From Planctomycetia bacterium (lineage in GTDB: Bacteria; Planctomycetota; UBA1135; GCA-002686595), in NCBI GenBank assembly GCA_005778045.1, contig SXKQ01000010.1, forward strand, positions 1 through 22,336: a stretch of 22,336 nucleotides of DNA, in the 5' to 3' direction. This document shows, piece after piece, positions 7,595 to 15,533 of the stretch. Position numbers and translations under genes: made by a program. Under the pieces are notes generated by a model. The model saw only the letters and a list, made by a program, of their open reading frames with translations. It was not told where the DNA came from and did no database searches. The stretch's first letter is position 1. Each line of letters starts with the position of its first letter.

Positions 7595-8050
7595 ATGGCG
7601 AACATTGAAGTCTTGCTGCGCGAGCACGTGCAGCACCTCGGCAAGTGCGGCGACGTCGTCCGCGTGCGCCCGGGCTATGCCCGCAACTTCCTCTTCCCCA
7701 ATCGCTTCGCCACCGAAGCCACGGAAGAGAACAAGAAACTCATGGCCCGCAAGCGTGCGCGCCTCGACATCGAGGACCGCAAGCGCGACGAGGAGATCGA
7801 CGCGCGTGTGGCCAAGCTCACGGGCGTGGTCGTCTCGACCAGCGCCAAGGCCGACGACCAGGGCCACCTGTTCGGCTCGGTCAGCGCGGCGGCGATCTCG
7901 GAGCTGCTCGTGGCTGCTGGCCACGGCGTGCCGGAGAAGGACGTGCGCCTCGAGGCCCCGATCAAGATGGTCGGCGCCCACGCGGTCAAGGTCCACATCC
8001 ACGGCGAGCGCTTCGCCGAGGTCACGGTCAACGTCAACGCCGAGGCCTGA
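7595..8050 (+). CDS. rplI: 50S ribosomal protein bL9
   Basis: 151 residues. The N-terminal rRNA-binding domain carries the L9 signature (IEVLLREHVQHLGKCGDVV then VRPGYARNFLFPNRFA). A long charged helix (about 42-75) and the C-terminal domain (LFGSVSAAAISELL ... VKVHIHGERFAEVTVNV) follow. AAGGAG precedes the ATG. It ends the ribosomal protein group. A 161-base gap with a hairpin separates it from dnaB. Confidence 0.96.
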   Translation: MANIEVLLREHVQHLGKCGDVVRVRPGYARNFLFPNRFATEATEENKKLMARKRARLDIEDRKRDEEIDARVAKLTGVVVSTSAKADDQGHLFGSVSAAAISELLVAAGHGVPEKDVRLEAPIKMVGAHAVKVHIHGERFAEVTVNVNAEA

Positions 8051-8080
8051 GAGCCCCGCGCGTTTGCGCTTTCACAAGGA

Positions 8081-8109
8081 GGCCCGGTCCGCAACGCGCG
8101 GGCCGGGCC
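8081..8109 (+). terminator. Hairpin between rplI and dnaB
   Basis: GGCCCGG (8081-8087) pairs with CCGGGCC (8103-8109) over a 15-base loop. A C run, not a T run, follows. It may be a weak terminator or attenuator. I see no convincing promoter between it and dnaB, only an isolated TATCCT at 8153-8158 with no matching -35. Confidence 0.4.
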
Positions 8110-8211
8110 CCCCGCGCATCCTGCGTGGCTACCGTGGGCTCGCGGGGTCGAGTATCCTCCGCGGCCCAGTGGCAGTCGCGTGGGCGATGGTCCGGAGAGG
8201 GAGCGAAGAGG

Positions 8212-9642
8212 ATGGAGCAGGACAAGATTCCCGGCCGGATACCGCCGCACAACGAGGCGGCCGAGCGAGCCATTCTCGGCGCGATGATGCTCGTGCCCGA
8301 TCGCATCCCCGAGGTCGGCGAGACGCTCAAGCCCGAGGACTTCTTCGTCCGGCGCCACCAACTGCTGTACGCGGCGCTGCTCGACATGAGCGCCAAGAAC
8401 ATCAAGGTCGACCTGATCACGATCGGGGAGAGCTTGCTGTCGGCAGGGCTCCTGCACGCGCTCGGCGGCAACGAGGCCCTGCTGGAGTTGCAGCAGTCGG
8501 TGACGAGCGCGGCCCACATCTCGCACCACGCTCGCATCGTCGCGGAGACGAGCGTGCTGCGCAGGCTGATCGACGGCGCGACCGAGATCCTCTCTGACGC
8601 CTACGAGACGCGTCCCGATGGCGAGTCGGTCGCGTCGCTGCTCGATCGCAGCGAGTCGCGCATCTTCCACCTCGCGACCCGCGCCCAGAACCAGGGCCCC
8701 GAGCCGGTCGAGCCCGTGTTGCACGAGGCTATGCGCCAGATCGAGAATCGGACCTCGCATCGACTCACGGGTCTGCCGACGGGCTTCCACGAACTCGACG
8801 ACCTGCTCGGCGGGCTCAACGCCGGCGACCTCGTGATCGTCGCGGCACGCCCCGCCATGGGCAAGACGGCCTTCGCGCTCAACGTGATCGAGTCGGTGTG
8901 CATGTCGCGCCCCGACTGCCTCGAGGGACGCCCTCCGGTGGCCATGTTCTGCAGCCTCGAGATGGGCAAGCACCAGATCATGCAGCGCATGATCTGCGCG
9001 CGCGGCCGCATCGACAACTCGCGCCTGCGCACCGGGCGCCTGCCCGACGAGGACTACCAGCGCATGAGCGAGGCGGTGGGGGAACTCGCGCAGATGAAGC
9101 TCTTCATCGACGACAGCCCCAGTCTCTCGGTGATGGCCCTGCGCGGGCGCGCGCGGCGCCTGAAGGCCAAGCACAACCTCGATCTGATCGTGCTCGACTA
9201 CCTGCAGCTCATGACCTCGGGCCAGAAGAGCAATGAGAGCCGACAGCTCGAGATCAGCGAGATCTCGCGTTCGCTCAAGTCACTCGCGCGCGAGCTCGGC
9301 GTGCCCGTGGTCGCGCTGGCTCAGCTCTCGCGCGCCGTCGAAGGCAAGGACCGCACCCCGCGCGGTTGGCCGATGCTCTCCGACTTGCGCGAGTCGGGCT
9401 CGAGCGAGCAGGACGCCGACGGGGTGATGAGGCTGTACCGGCGCTGGTACTACGAGACCAACAAGAACGCGACCGAGGAGCAGATGTCGCAGGCCGAGCT
9501 CGACGCGATCCGTCACGACGCGACGGTGATCGTGGCCAAGCACAGAAATGGAGCCACGGGCGACGTGGGCCTGCGCTTCTTCGGCCACCTGCTGCGGTTC
9601 GACAACCCGGCACCTTCGGCGGCCGAGCCGATCTTCGCCTGA
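8212..9642 (+). CDS. dnaB: Replicative DNA helicase
   Basis: Hexameric 5'-3' helicase of the replication fork. 476 residues, no intein. The N-terminal DnaB domain (about 8-110, PPHNEAAERAILGAMM...) is followed by a linker and a RecA-like C-terminal domain. Walker A is ARPAMGKT (residues 212-219), the catalytic Glu is in CSLEM (Glu249), and Walker B is LIVLDY (325-330). The QLSRAVEGKDRTPRGWPMLSDLRESG segment and the C-terminal KHRNGATGDVGLRF are also characteristic. The usual 'IEQDAD' is SEQDAD here. ATG at 8212 with GGAGAGGGAGCG upstream. dnaB after rplI is a common order; bamA 17 bases downstream is not. Confidence 0.96.
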   Translation: MEQDKIPGRIPPHNEAAERAILGAMMLVPDRIPEVGETLKPEDFFVRRHQLLYAALLDMSAKNIKVDLITIGESLLSAGLLHALGGNEALLELQQSVTSAAHISHHARIVAETSVLRRLIDGATEILSDAYETRPDGESVASLLDRSESRIFHLATRAQNQGPEPVEPVLHEAMRQIENRTSHRLTGLPTGFHELDDLLGGLNAGDLVIVAARPAMGKTAFALNVIESVCMSRPDCLEGRPPVAMFCSLEMGKHQIMQRMICARGRIDNSRLRTGRLPDEDYQRMSEAVGELAQMKLFIDDSPSLSVMALRGRARRLKAKHNLDLIVLDYLQLMTSGQKSNESRQLEISEISRSLKSLARELGVPVVALAQLSRAVEGKDRTPRGWPMLSDLRESGSSEQDADGVMRLYRRWYYETNKNATEEQMSQAELDAIRHDATVIVAKHRNGATGDVGLRFFGHLLRFDNPAPSAAEPIFA

Positions 9643-9659
9643 CGCGACGAAGCGCCGCC

Positions 9660-12191
9660 GTGCCCGTCCGCCCCTTTTTCGCAGCTCCGCTCGCGCTCAT
9701 GGGCGCGCTCTTTCCCGCCCATGCGCAGGAGGGGGCGCCTGTGGCGGAACTGCCGCTGGTGCAGGGCCTCGTCGTGGAGGGCGAGCGACGCTACACCGAC
9801 GCGCAGATCGTCGGAGTGCTTGGCCAGAAGGTCGGCTCGCCGTTCGATCCGGCGGCCCTCGACCAAGGCATTCGCCGGCTCGGCACGGCCTTTCAGGTGC
9901 GCGCCCTCGTCGCGCGGCGCGATGTCCCCGGCGGGGTCGAGTTGCTCGTCAGTGTCGAGGAACTACCCGTCGACCGCGAGCCGCGCTTCGTCGGGAACGA
10001 GGCGATCAAGGAGTCGAAGCTGCGGACTTGGGCGCTGCTCGAGGAAAAGAGCGAGCTCTACCTGCACCAGGCCGGTCGCGTGCGTCAGCGCATCCTCGAG
10101 AACTACCGGCGCGAAGGCTTCTACTTCGCGGAAGTCAGCGTGCTGACGCGTGAGGGCGAGGGGGTCGTTCCCGACGTGATCTTCGAGATCCGCGAGGGAC
10201 GCAAGGTGCGCGTGAGCGACGTCGTCATCGAGGGCAATCGTTCGCTCCCCGACACGAGCCTCCTGTTGCTGTTCAAGGATGGCCTCACGTCGCTGTCGAG
10301 CGCCAAGCTCGACGGCCCGAGCCTGCTCAACTGGCTGGGCGAGGTGTTCGACGAGGAGATCCTGCAGGCCGACCTGCTCGCGAGGCGCAACGTCTACCGC
10401 GACCTCGGCTGGTACGACGCGGTAATCGAACTCGAGCGCCTCGAGTTCAACGAGGACCGCTCGCGCGTGACGGTGCACGTGCGCATCGACGAGGGCGAGC
10501 GCTACTCCGTATCTTCGGTGTCGATCGAGGCCTTCGAGTGGGCTGATTCCAGCGCGCGGCTGAACGACGAGCTCGTTCCGGCGCAGCTGCTGTACCCGCA
10601 GGAAGAGTTGCTGGCGCTGTGCTCGCTCACGCCGGGCAAGTACTTCGAACGCACGCTCAGGGAGAAGGACCAGTCCGCGCTGCGCGCGCGCTACGGACGG
10701 GACGGTCGCATCTCGCATCCCACGCTGCCGCGCGGGATCTCTTGGAGCTTCGAGCAGCCCGAACTCGTATTCGACGTGGAGAATCACACGGTGGCGGTGA
10801 CCTATCGCCTCGTGCAGGGCCGTGAGGTGACCATCCGCGAGATCCTGATCAACGGCAACACCCACACGCGCGACCGGGTCGTGCGGCGCGAGATCTCGAT
10901 CTTCCCCGGCCAGCGCGCCGATCTGAAAGAGATCGAGCGCTCCCTCGGTCTCATCACGGCCACGAACTTCTTCTCCGATTCCTACAATCGGATGCAGCAC
11001 CGCGAACCGACCTATCGGTTCATCGCGACGCCCGACAATCCGGGGCAGGTCGACCTCGAATACGTGCTCGAGGAGGGGCGCGTGATCGACGTCAACGTCG
11101 CCGGTGGCATCGGCAGCGACAACGGGGCGTTTGCGCAGGTCGCGCTCACGATGCGCAACTTCGACGCTTCGGACGCGCCAGACTCATGGTTCGGCTCGTT
11201 CGGCGAGGTGTGGCGCAAGGAGGCACTGCACGGCTCCGGACAGTTGCTGGAGCTCTTCGCTACGCCCGGCACGCTCGTGTCGGAGTACCGGGTGCGCTTC
11301 ATGGAGCCGGACCTGTTCGGCTGGCACCTGCGGCCGATCATGCTCGACTTCGACTTCTCCAAGCGGCTGCGCCTCTACCGCACACACGACGAGCAGCGCT
11401 CCCAGCTGCGCCTGCGCCTTGGCCGTCGCCTCAACTTCGAGACGCGCGCGTGGGCGGGACTCGTGCTGCAGGATGTCGAGGTGAGCGATCTCGATCCGGA
11501 TGGCGTGCCGCTCGAGCTCTACGACCAGTACGACCGTGGCTTGACCCGACTCGCCGGCGTCAGCTTCGACCTGTCCTCGAGGCGCCTCGATAACCAGCTC
11601 ATCCCGCACGACGGCTACACGCTCGCGCTGGGCTCCGTCGTGTACTCGCGCCAGCTCGGCAGCGAGTTCGACATCACGACGGCCGAGCTGCGTGGCGACT
11701 GGTACACGCCGACTTGGACCACGGACGACGGTACCCAGCCCGTGCTGCACCTCGAGTTCAACATCGCGGCCCAGCAGCCCTACGACGAGACGCCGCGCGT
11801 GCCGTACTCCGAGCGCTATTTCCTCGGCGGCACCAATTCGATGCGCGGTTTCCAGTTCCGCGGCGTCGGTCCGATCGACCCCCTCTCGCGCGAGCCGCGC
11901 GGCGGCGAGACGCAGATGTTCGGCACCTTTGAGTGGTTCTACCCGCTGCACGCCACCACGCAGCCCGGCACGTACCGCACGCTCGAGGTGCTGCGTGGAG
12001 GCCTGTTCTTCGACTACGGCCTGATCGATCCGGAGTCGTGGAGCCTCGACTTCGACGAGCTGCGCACTTCGGCCGGCTTCACGCTGGGCCTGACGTACCC
12101 GATTCCGATCACGCTGAACTTCGGCTACCCGCTCCGCCAGTTCGACGGCGACGACCGCCAGACGTTCTCGTTCACCATGGGCACGCGTTGA
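9660..12191 (+). CDS. bamA: Outer-membrane protein assembly factor BamA (Omp85)
   Basis: Inserts beta-barrel proteins into the outer membrane. With the GTG start at 9660 the 843-residue protein begins with a signal peptide (MPVRPFFAAPLALMGALFPAHA, cleavage likely after AHA). Five POTRA-like repeats follow. The clearest are POTRA1 (LVQGLVVEGERRYTDAQI), POTRA3 (VRVSDVVIEGNRSLPDTSLL) and POTRA5 (IREILINGNTHTRDRVVRREI ... ATNFF). The C-terminal barrel carries the lid-loop motif as GGTNSMRGF (723-731, Arg729 conserved). The alternative ATG at 9699 would cut the signal peptide, so GTG is preferred, although no strong ribosome site is seen. The last residues are FSFTMGTR; the terminal aromatic of the usual beta-signal is missing. 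No skp/ompH gene follows. Confidence 0.9.
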   Translation: MPVRPFFAAPLALMGALFPAHAQEGAPVAELPLVQGLVVEGERRYTDAQIVGVLGQKVGSPFDPAALDQGIRRLGTAFQVRALVARRDVPGGVELLVSVEELPVDREPRFVGNEAIKESKLRTWALLEEKSELYLHQAGRVRQRILENYRREGFYFAEVSVLTREGEGVVPDVIFEIREGRKVRVSDVVIEGNRSLPDTSLLLLFKDGLTSLSSAKLDGPSLLNWLGEVFDEEILQADLLARRNVYRDLGWYDAVIELERLEFNEDRSRVTVHVRIDEGERYSVSSVSIEAFEWADSSARLNDELVPAQLLYPQEELLALCSLTPGKYFERTLREKDQSALRARYGRDGRISHPTLPRGISWSFEQPELVFDVENHTVAVTYRLVQGREVTIREILINGNTHTRDRVVRREISIFPGQRADLKEIERSLGLITATNFFSDSYNRMQHREPTYRFIATPDNPGQVDLEYVLEEGRVIDVNVAGGIGSDNGAFAQVALTMRNFDASDAPDSWFGSFGEVWRKEALHGSGQLLELFATPGTLVSEYRVRFMEPDLFGWHLRPIMLDFDFSKRLRLYRTHDEQRSQLRLRLGRRLNFETRAWAGLVLQDVEVSDLDPDGVPLELYDQYDRGLTRLAGVSFDLSSRRLDNQLIPHDGYTLALGSVVYSRQLGSEFDITTAELRGDWYTPTWTTDDGTQPVLHLEFNIAAQQPYDETPRVPYSERYFLGGTNSMRGFQFRGVGPIDPLSREPRGGETQMFGTFEWFYPLHATTQPGTYRTLEVLRGGLFFDYGLIDPESWSLDFDELRTSAGFTLGLTYPIPITLNFGYPLRQFDGDDRQTFSFTMGTR

Positions 12192-12204
12192 GCCCGTGCC
12201 AGCG

Positions 12205-12223
12205 CGCCCTGTTTGACAGGGCG
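12205..12223 (+). terminator. Hairpin just after bamA
   Basis: CGCCCTG (12205-12211) pairs perfectly with CAGGGCG (12217-12223) over the loop TTTGA, 13 bases after the stop. A U tract is absent. Position and shape fit a 3'-end hairpin. Confidence 0.5.
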
Positions 12224-12251
12224 TAGTCGTGCCGGTACACCCTTGCGCGTT

Positions 12252-12277
12252 CGGAAGCCTCGATTCGAGGCCTTCCG
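12252..12277 (+). other. Second, longer hairpin between bamA and lpxD
   Basis: CGGAAGCCTCG (12252-12262) pairs with CGAGG plus CTTCCG (12266-12277), with a single bulged C at 12271 and the loop ATT: 11 pairs. Together with the hairpin at 12205 it fills most of the 143-base gap. It may be a tandem terminator or the leader of lpxD. No clear promoter was found between it and lpxD. Confidence 0.45.
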
Positions 12278-12334
12278 CGGGCCGTTTCGCACCGTAGAAC
12301 GCCTGAGGGGTCCCGCCTGGGGCCCGGATCGACG

Positions 12335-13384
12335 ATGTCCCACCGTACCCTGAGAGATTTGGCCGCCCTGTGCGGCGCGTCGCTGGAAGGCGACCCCGAG
12401 CTGCGCGTTTGCGGCCCGGCGGCGCTGGCCGACGCCGGCCCCGACGAGATCAGCTTCTTTGGCCACGCGCGCTATGCGCGAGAGCTCGCGGCGACGCGCG
12501 CGAGGGCGCTGGTCGTGCCGCGGGGCCTCGCCGTCCCGCGCGAGGGGATCGCGCTCTTGCGCTGCGAGGACGCCAACCGCGCCTTCGAGCTGCTGCTCAC
12601 GGTGTTTGACCGTCTTCCGCTGCGCCCTGCGAAGGGCCTTCACCCCTCGGCCACGATCGCATCGGATGCCGAGCTCGGCCCCGATGTCTCGATCGGCGCG
12701 GGTTGCGTGATCGGGCCGGGCTGCGTGATCGGTGCGCGCGTGGCGCTGCATCCCAACGTGGTGCTCTCGCGCAACGTGCGCATCGGAGCGGACAGCGAGC
12801 TGCGCTCGGGCGTCGTCGCCTACGACGGGATCTCGATCGGGGCGCGTTGCCTCGTGCACGCCGGTGTTGTGATCGGCTCGGATGGCTTCGGTTTCGATCC
12901 GGTGCTCGGCCCGCGCGGCATCGAGGGCTGGAACAAGGTGCCGCACGCCGGCACGGTCGTCATCGAGGACGACGTGGAGATCGGCGCGAACTGTGCGATC
13001 GACCGCGGTCGGTTCAGCGTGACGCGCATCGGGCGCGGGGCCAAGCTCGACAACCTCGTGCACGTGGGGCACAACGTCCATGTGGGAGAGGCTGCGCTGC
13101 TCATCGCGCAAGTCGGAGTCGCCGGCTCGACCTCCATCGGACGCGGCGCGATCCTCGCGGGACAGGCGGGCATCTCGACGCACCTCAAGATCGGCGATGG
13201 TGCGCGCATCGGGCCGGCGAGCGCGGTGTTCGAGGACGTGCCTGCGGGCGCGGACTACATGGGCTGGTGGGCGCGCCCCAAGGGCGAGTTCATGCGCACG
13301 ATGGCGCTCGAGCGCAAGCTCACGGAGATGCATGATCGACTGAAGAAGCTGGAGCGCGAGCTCGAGAAGCGAGGTGAGTCATGA
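12335..13384 (+). CDS. lpxD: UDP-3-O-acylglucosamine N-acyltransferase
   Basis: Third step of lipid A synthesis: adds an N-linked hydroxyacyl chain to UDP-3-O-acyl-GlcN. 349 residues: an N-terminal uridine-binding domain (about 1-98), a left-handed beta-helix of IGxx hexapeptides (100-300), and a charged C-terminal helix (319-345). The His pair matching E. coli His239 and His276 is His246 (VGHNV) and His283 (STHLKI). ATG at 12335 lacks a clear ribosome site. The stop overlaps the next start (ATGA), so translation is coupled to lpxC-fabZ. Confidence 0.93.
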   Translation: MSHRTLRDLAALCGASLEGDPELRVCGPAALADAGPDEISFFGHARYARELAATRARALVVPRGLAVPREGIALLRCEDANRAFELLLTVFDRLPLRPAKGLHPSATIASDAELGPDVSIGAGCVIGPGCVIGARVALHPNVVLSRNVRIGADSELRSGVVAYDGISIGARCLVHAGVVIGSDGFGFDPVLGPRGIEGWNKVPHAGTVVIEDDVEIGANCAIDRGRFSVTRIGRGAKLDNLVHVGHNVHVGEAALLIAQVGVAGSTSIGRGAILAGQAGISTHLKIGDGARIGPASAVFEDVPAGADYMGWWARPKGEFMRTMALERKLTEMHDRLKKLERELEKRGES

Positions 13385-14673
13385 GTCGTTTGCAACGGAC
13401 CTTGCGCGCTCCGGTGGAGTTCTCGGGCGTCGGCCTGCACTCGGGCCGGGCGGTGCGCGCGCGCGTGCTGCCGGCTCCCCAGAGCACCGGCATCGAGTTC
13501 GTGCGCACGGACGTGCCGGACGCGCAGCCGATCCCGGCGCTGGTGCAGTACCGCGTGCAGGCCGACCTGCGCACGCGCCTCAAGCGCGGCAACGCGGAGG
13601 TCGAGACCGTCGAGCACCTGCTCGCGGCTTGCTCGGGGCTCGGTATCGACAATCTGCGCATCGAGATGGACGGCGCCGAGATGCCGGGAATGGACGGCAG
13701 CGCTCGCCCCTTCCTCGAGCTGTTCCAGCAGGTCGGGACCGTCGAGCAGCGCGCGGAGGCGCGTACGTTCCGGCTCGACGAGCCCATCTATGTGCGCGAG
13801 AAGAACGCCACCCTCGTCGCGCTCCCGTCCGACCAGCCGGGCCTGACGCTGCAGTACATCGCCTCGTTCGACGATCCCGACGTTCAGGGTGGCTCGCTGC
13901 AGTTCGACGTCACGCCGGAGAGCTTCGCCACGGACATCGCCTCGGCGCGCACGTTCTGCCTCGCCTCCGAGGTGGAGAAGCTGAAGGCTGCCGGATTCGG
14001 CAAGGGCGCGACGCGCGAGAACACCGTGGTGCTCGGCGATCCGCAGACGCAGCTGCGCATGCTAGGCGAGCCTGTGCGCCACAAGATGCTCGACTTGATC
14101 GGAGATCTCGCGCTGCTCGGGGCGGATCTGCATGCCCACGTGATCGCCACGCGCTCCGGGCACGCGACCAACGCCGAGCTCGTGCGACGCCTCGTCGACC
14201 TGATGCAGGAGAAGGAGACCGGCGGGCTGATCCAGCGCGAGAGCGGGCTGGACATCCGCGAGGTCATGAAGCTCCTGCCGCACCGCTACCCGTTCCTGAT
14301 GATCGATCGCGTGATCGAGATCGACGGCTACCAGCGTGCGGTGGGCATCAAGAACGTCTCGATCAACGAGCCGTTCTTCCAGGGCCACTTCCCCGATCAC
14401 CCGGTGATGCCGGGCGTGCTGCAGCTCGAGTCGATGGCGCAGCTTGCCGGTGTGCTCCTGCTGCGAAAGCTCGAGTTCACGGGCAAGCTCGCGGTCCTGT
14501 GGTCGATCGACAAGGTCAAGCTGCGCGGCGCCGTGGTGCCCGGCGACCAACTGCGCATCGAGGTCGAGACCCTGCGCATGAAGGGCGAGATGGGACAGGT
14601 CAAGGGCACCGGCAGCGTCGCCGGTCGCGTGGTCTGCGAAGCGCACCTGATGTTCACGATGCTGGAGAGCTGA
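13381..14673 (+). CDS. lpxC-fabZ: Fused UDP-3-O-acyl-GlcNAc deacetylase / 3-hydroxyacyl-ACP dehydratase
   Basis: One 430-residue frame carries two enzymes. Residues 1-275 are LpxC, the zinc deacetylase that commits UDP-3-O-acyl-GlcNAc to lipid A. Its zinc ligands are His79 (TVEHLLAACSGLGIDN), His234 and Asp238 (VRHKMLDLIGDL); His261 (SGHATN) is the active-site His. Residues 288-430 are FabZ, the hot-dog-fold dehydratase of fatty acid synthesis, with LPHRYPFLMIDRV, GHFPDHPVMPGV (His336) and the catalytic Glu350 in LQLESMAQ; the 14-residue spacing equals E. coli His54/Glu68. The linker is only about 12 residues. LpxC-FabZ fusions are known in Bacteroidetes and some other groups. lpxA follows after 2 bases. 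Confidence 0.94.
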   Translation: MSRLQRTLRAPVEFSGVGLHSGRAVRARVLPAPQSTGIEFVRTDVPDAQPIPALVQYRVQADLRTRLKRGNAEVETVEHLLAACSGLGIDNLRIEMDGAEMPGMDGSARPFLELFQQVGTVEQRAEARTFRLDEPIYVREKNATLVALPSDQPGLTLQYIASFDDPDVQGGSLQFDVTPESFATDIASARTFCLASEVEKLKAAGFGKGATRENTVVLGDPQTQLRMLGEPVRHKMLDLIGDLALLGADLHAHVIATRSGHATNAELVRRLVDLMQEKETGGLIQRESGLDIREVMKLLPHRYPFLMIDRVIEIDGYQRAVGIKNVSINEPFFQGHFPDHPVMPGVLQLESMAQLAGVLLLRKLEFTGKLAVLWSIDKVKLRGAVVPGDQLRIEVETLRMKGEMGQVKGTGSVAGRVVCEAHLMFTMLES

Positions 14674-14675
14674 GC

Positions 14676-15533
14676 ATGGCCACGCAGATCCACCCGACCG
14701 CCGTCGTCAGCCCGGGTGCGGAGCTCGGCCTCGACGTCGTCATCGGACCGTACTCGATCATCGGACCGGGCGCCCGCATCGGCGACCGCACGCGCATCGG
14801 GCCGCACGTCGTGATCGACGGAGTGACGCGCCTCGGCACGGACAACCTGATCGTCGGGCAGGCCAATCTTGGCGGCCCGCCGCAGGACCTGTCGCATCGT
14901 GGCGAGCCCACACGGCTCGAGATCGGCGACGGCAACACCGTGCGCGAGTTCGTGACGATCAACTGCGGCACCGTCAAGGGCGGCGGGCTCACGCGCATCG
15001 GCTCGGGCTGCCTGCTGATGGCGTGCTGCCACGTCGCGCACGACTGCGAGGTGGGGGACCGCGTGATCCTCGCCAACGGCGTGCTGCTCGCCGGGCACGT
15101 GCGTGTCGGCGACGGCGCGAACGTCGGCGGCGCCGCGGCGGCGAACCAGTTCGTGTCGATCGGTCGCTACGCCTACATCGGTGGCATGACGCGCGTGCCG
15201 CAGGACGTGCCGCCGTTCATGCTGCTCGAGGGGCATCAGGCGCGCGTGCGGCAAGTGAACGTCGTGGGGCTCGCGCGCGCGGGCTTCAGCGAGACGCAGA
15301 TCGAGTCCATCCAAGCCGCGTTCCGCCTGATCTACCGCTCGGGCCAGCCGCAGCGGCAGAGCGTCGAGGCGCTGCGCGCGGCCGCGGGCAGCTCGCCCGA
15401 AGTGCTCGAGCTCTGCACGGCGCTCGAGGAACAGGCCCGCGGACTCAAGGGGCGCTATCGCGAGAGCCTGCGCGAGCAGTTCAGTCAGCTCGGTCGCGAG
15501 CGTATCTTCGGTGACGCCCATGCCGCCCGCTGA
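14676..15533 (+). CDS. lpxA: UDP-N-acetylglucosamine O-acyltransferase
   Basis: First step of lipid A synthesis: transfers a 3-hydroxyacyl chain from ACP to UDP-GlcNAc. 285 residues. The left-handed beta-helix (1-180) is followed by a helical C-terminus (NVVGLARAGFS onward). Catalytic His is His122 in CCHVAHDCEVG (E. coli His125), with His119 matching His122, His141 (LLAGH) matching His144 and Arg201 matching Arg204. Asn157 (AAANQF) replaces E. coli His160. The acyl-length ruler Gly173 of E. coli appears kept as Gly170, which would leave room for a long chain. ATG at 14676, GGAG in the end of lpxC-fabZ. The stop overlaps the next gene by 14 bases. Confidence 0.94.
   Translation: MATQIHPTAVVSPGAELGLDVVIGPYSIIGPGARIGDRTRIGPHVVIDGVTRLGTDNLIVGQANLGGPPQDLSHRGEPTRLEIGDGNTVREFVTINCGTVKGGGLTRIGSGCLLMACCHVAHDCEVGDRVILANGVLLAGHVRVGDGANVGGAAAANQFVSIGRYAYIGGMTRVPQDVPPFMLLEGHQARVRQVNVVGLARAGFSETQIESIQAAFRLIYRSGQPQRQSVEALRAAAGSSPEVLELCTALEEQARGLKGRYRESLREQFSQLGRERIFGDAHAAR

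Noticed and set aside
12335..12345. Identical first bases (ATGTCCCACCG) of lpxD and the L,D-transpeptidase gene at 20192
   Set aside because: The match is 11 bases and does not extend on either side in a meaningful way; coincidence is the simplest reading.
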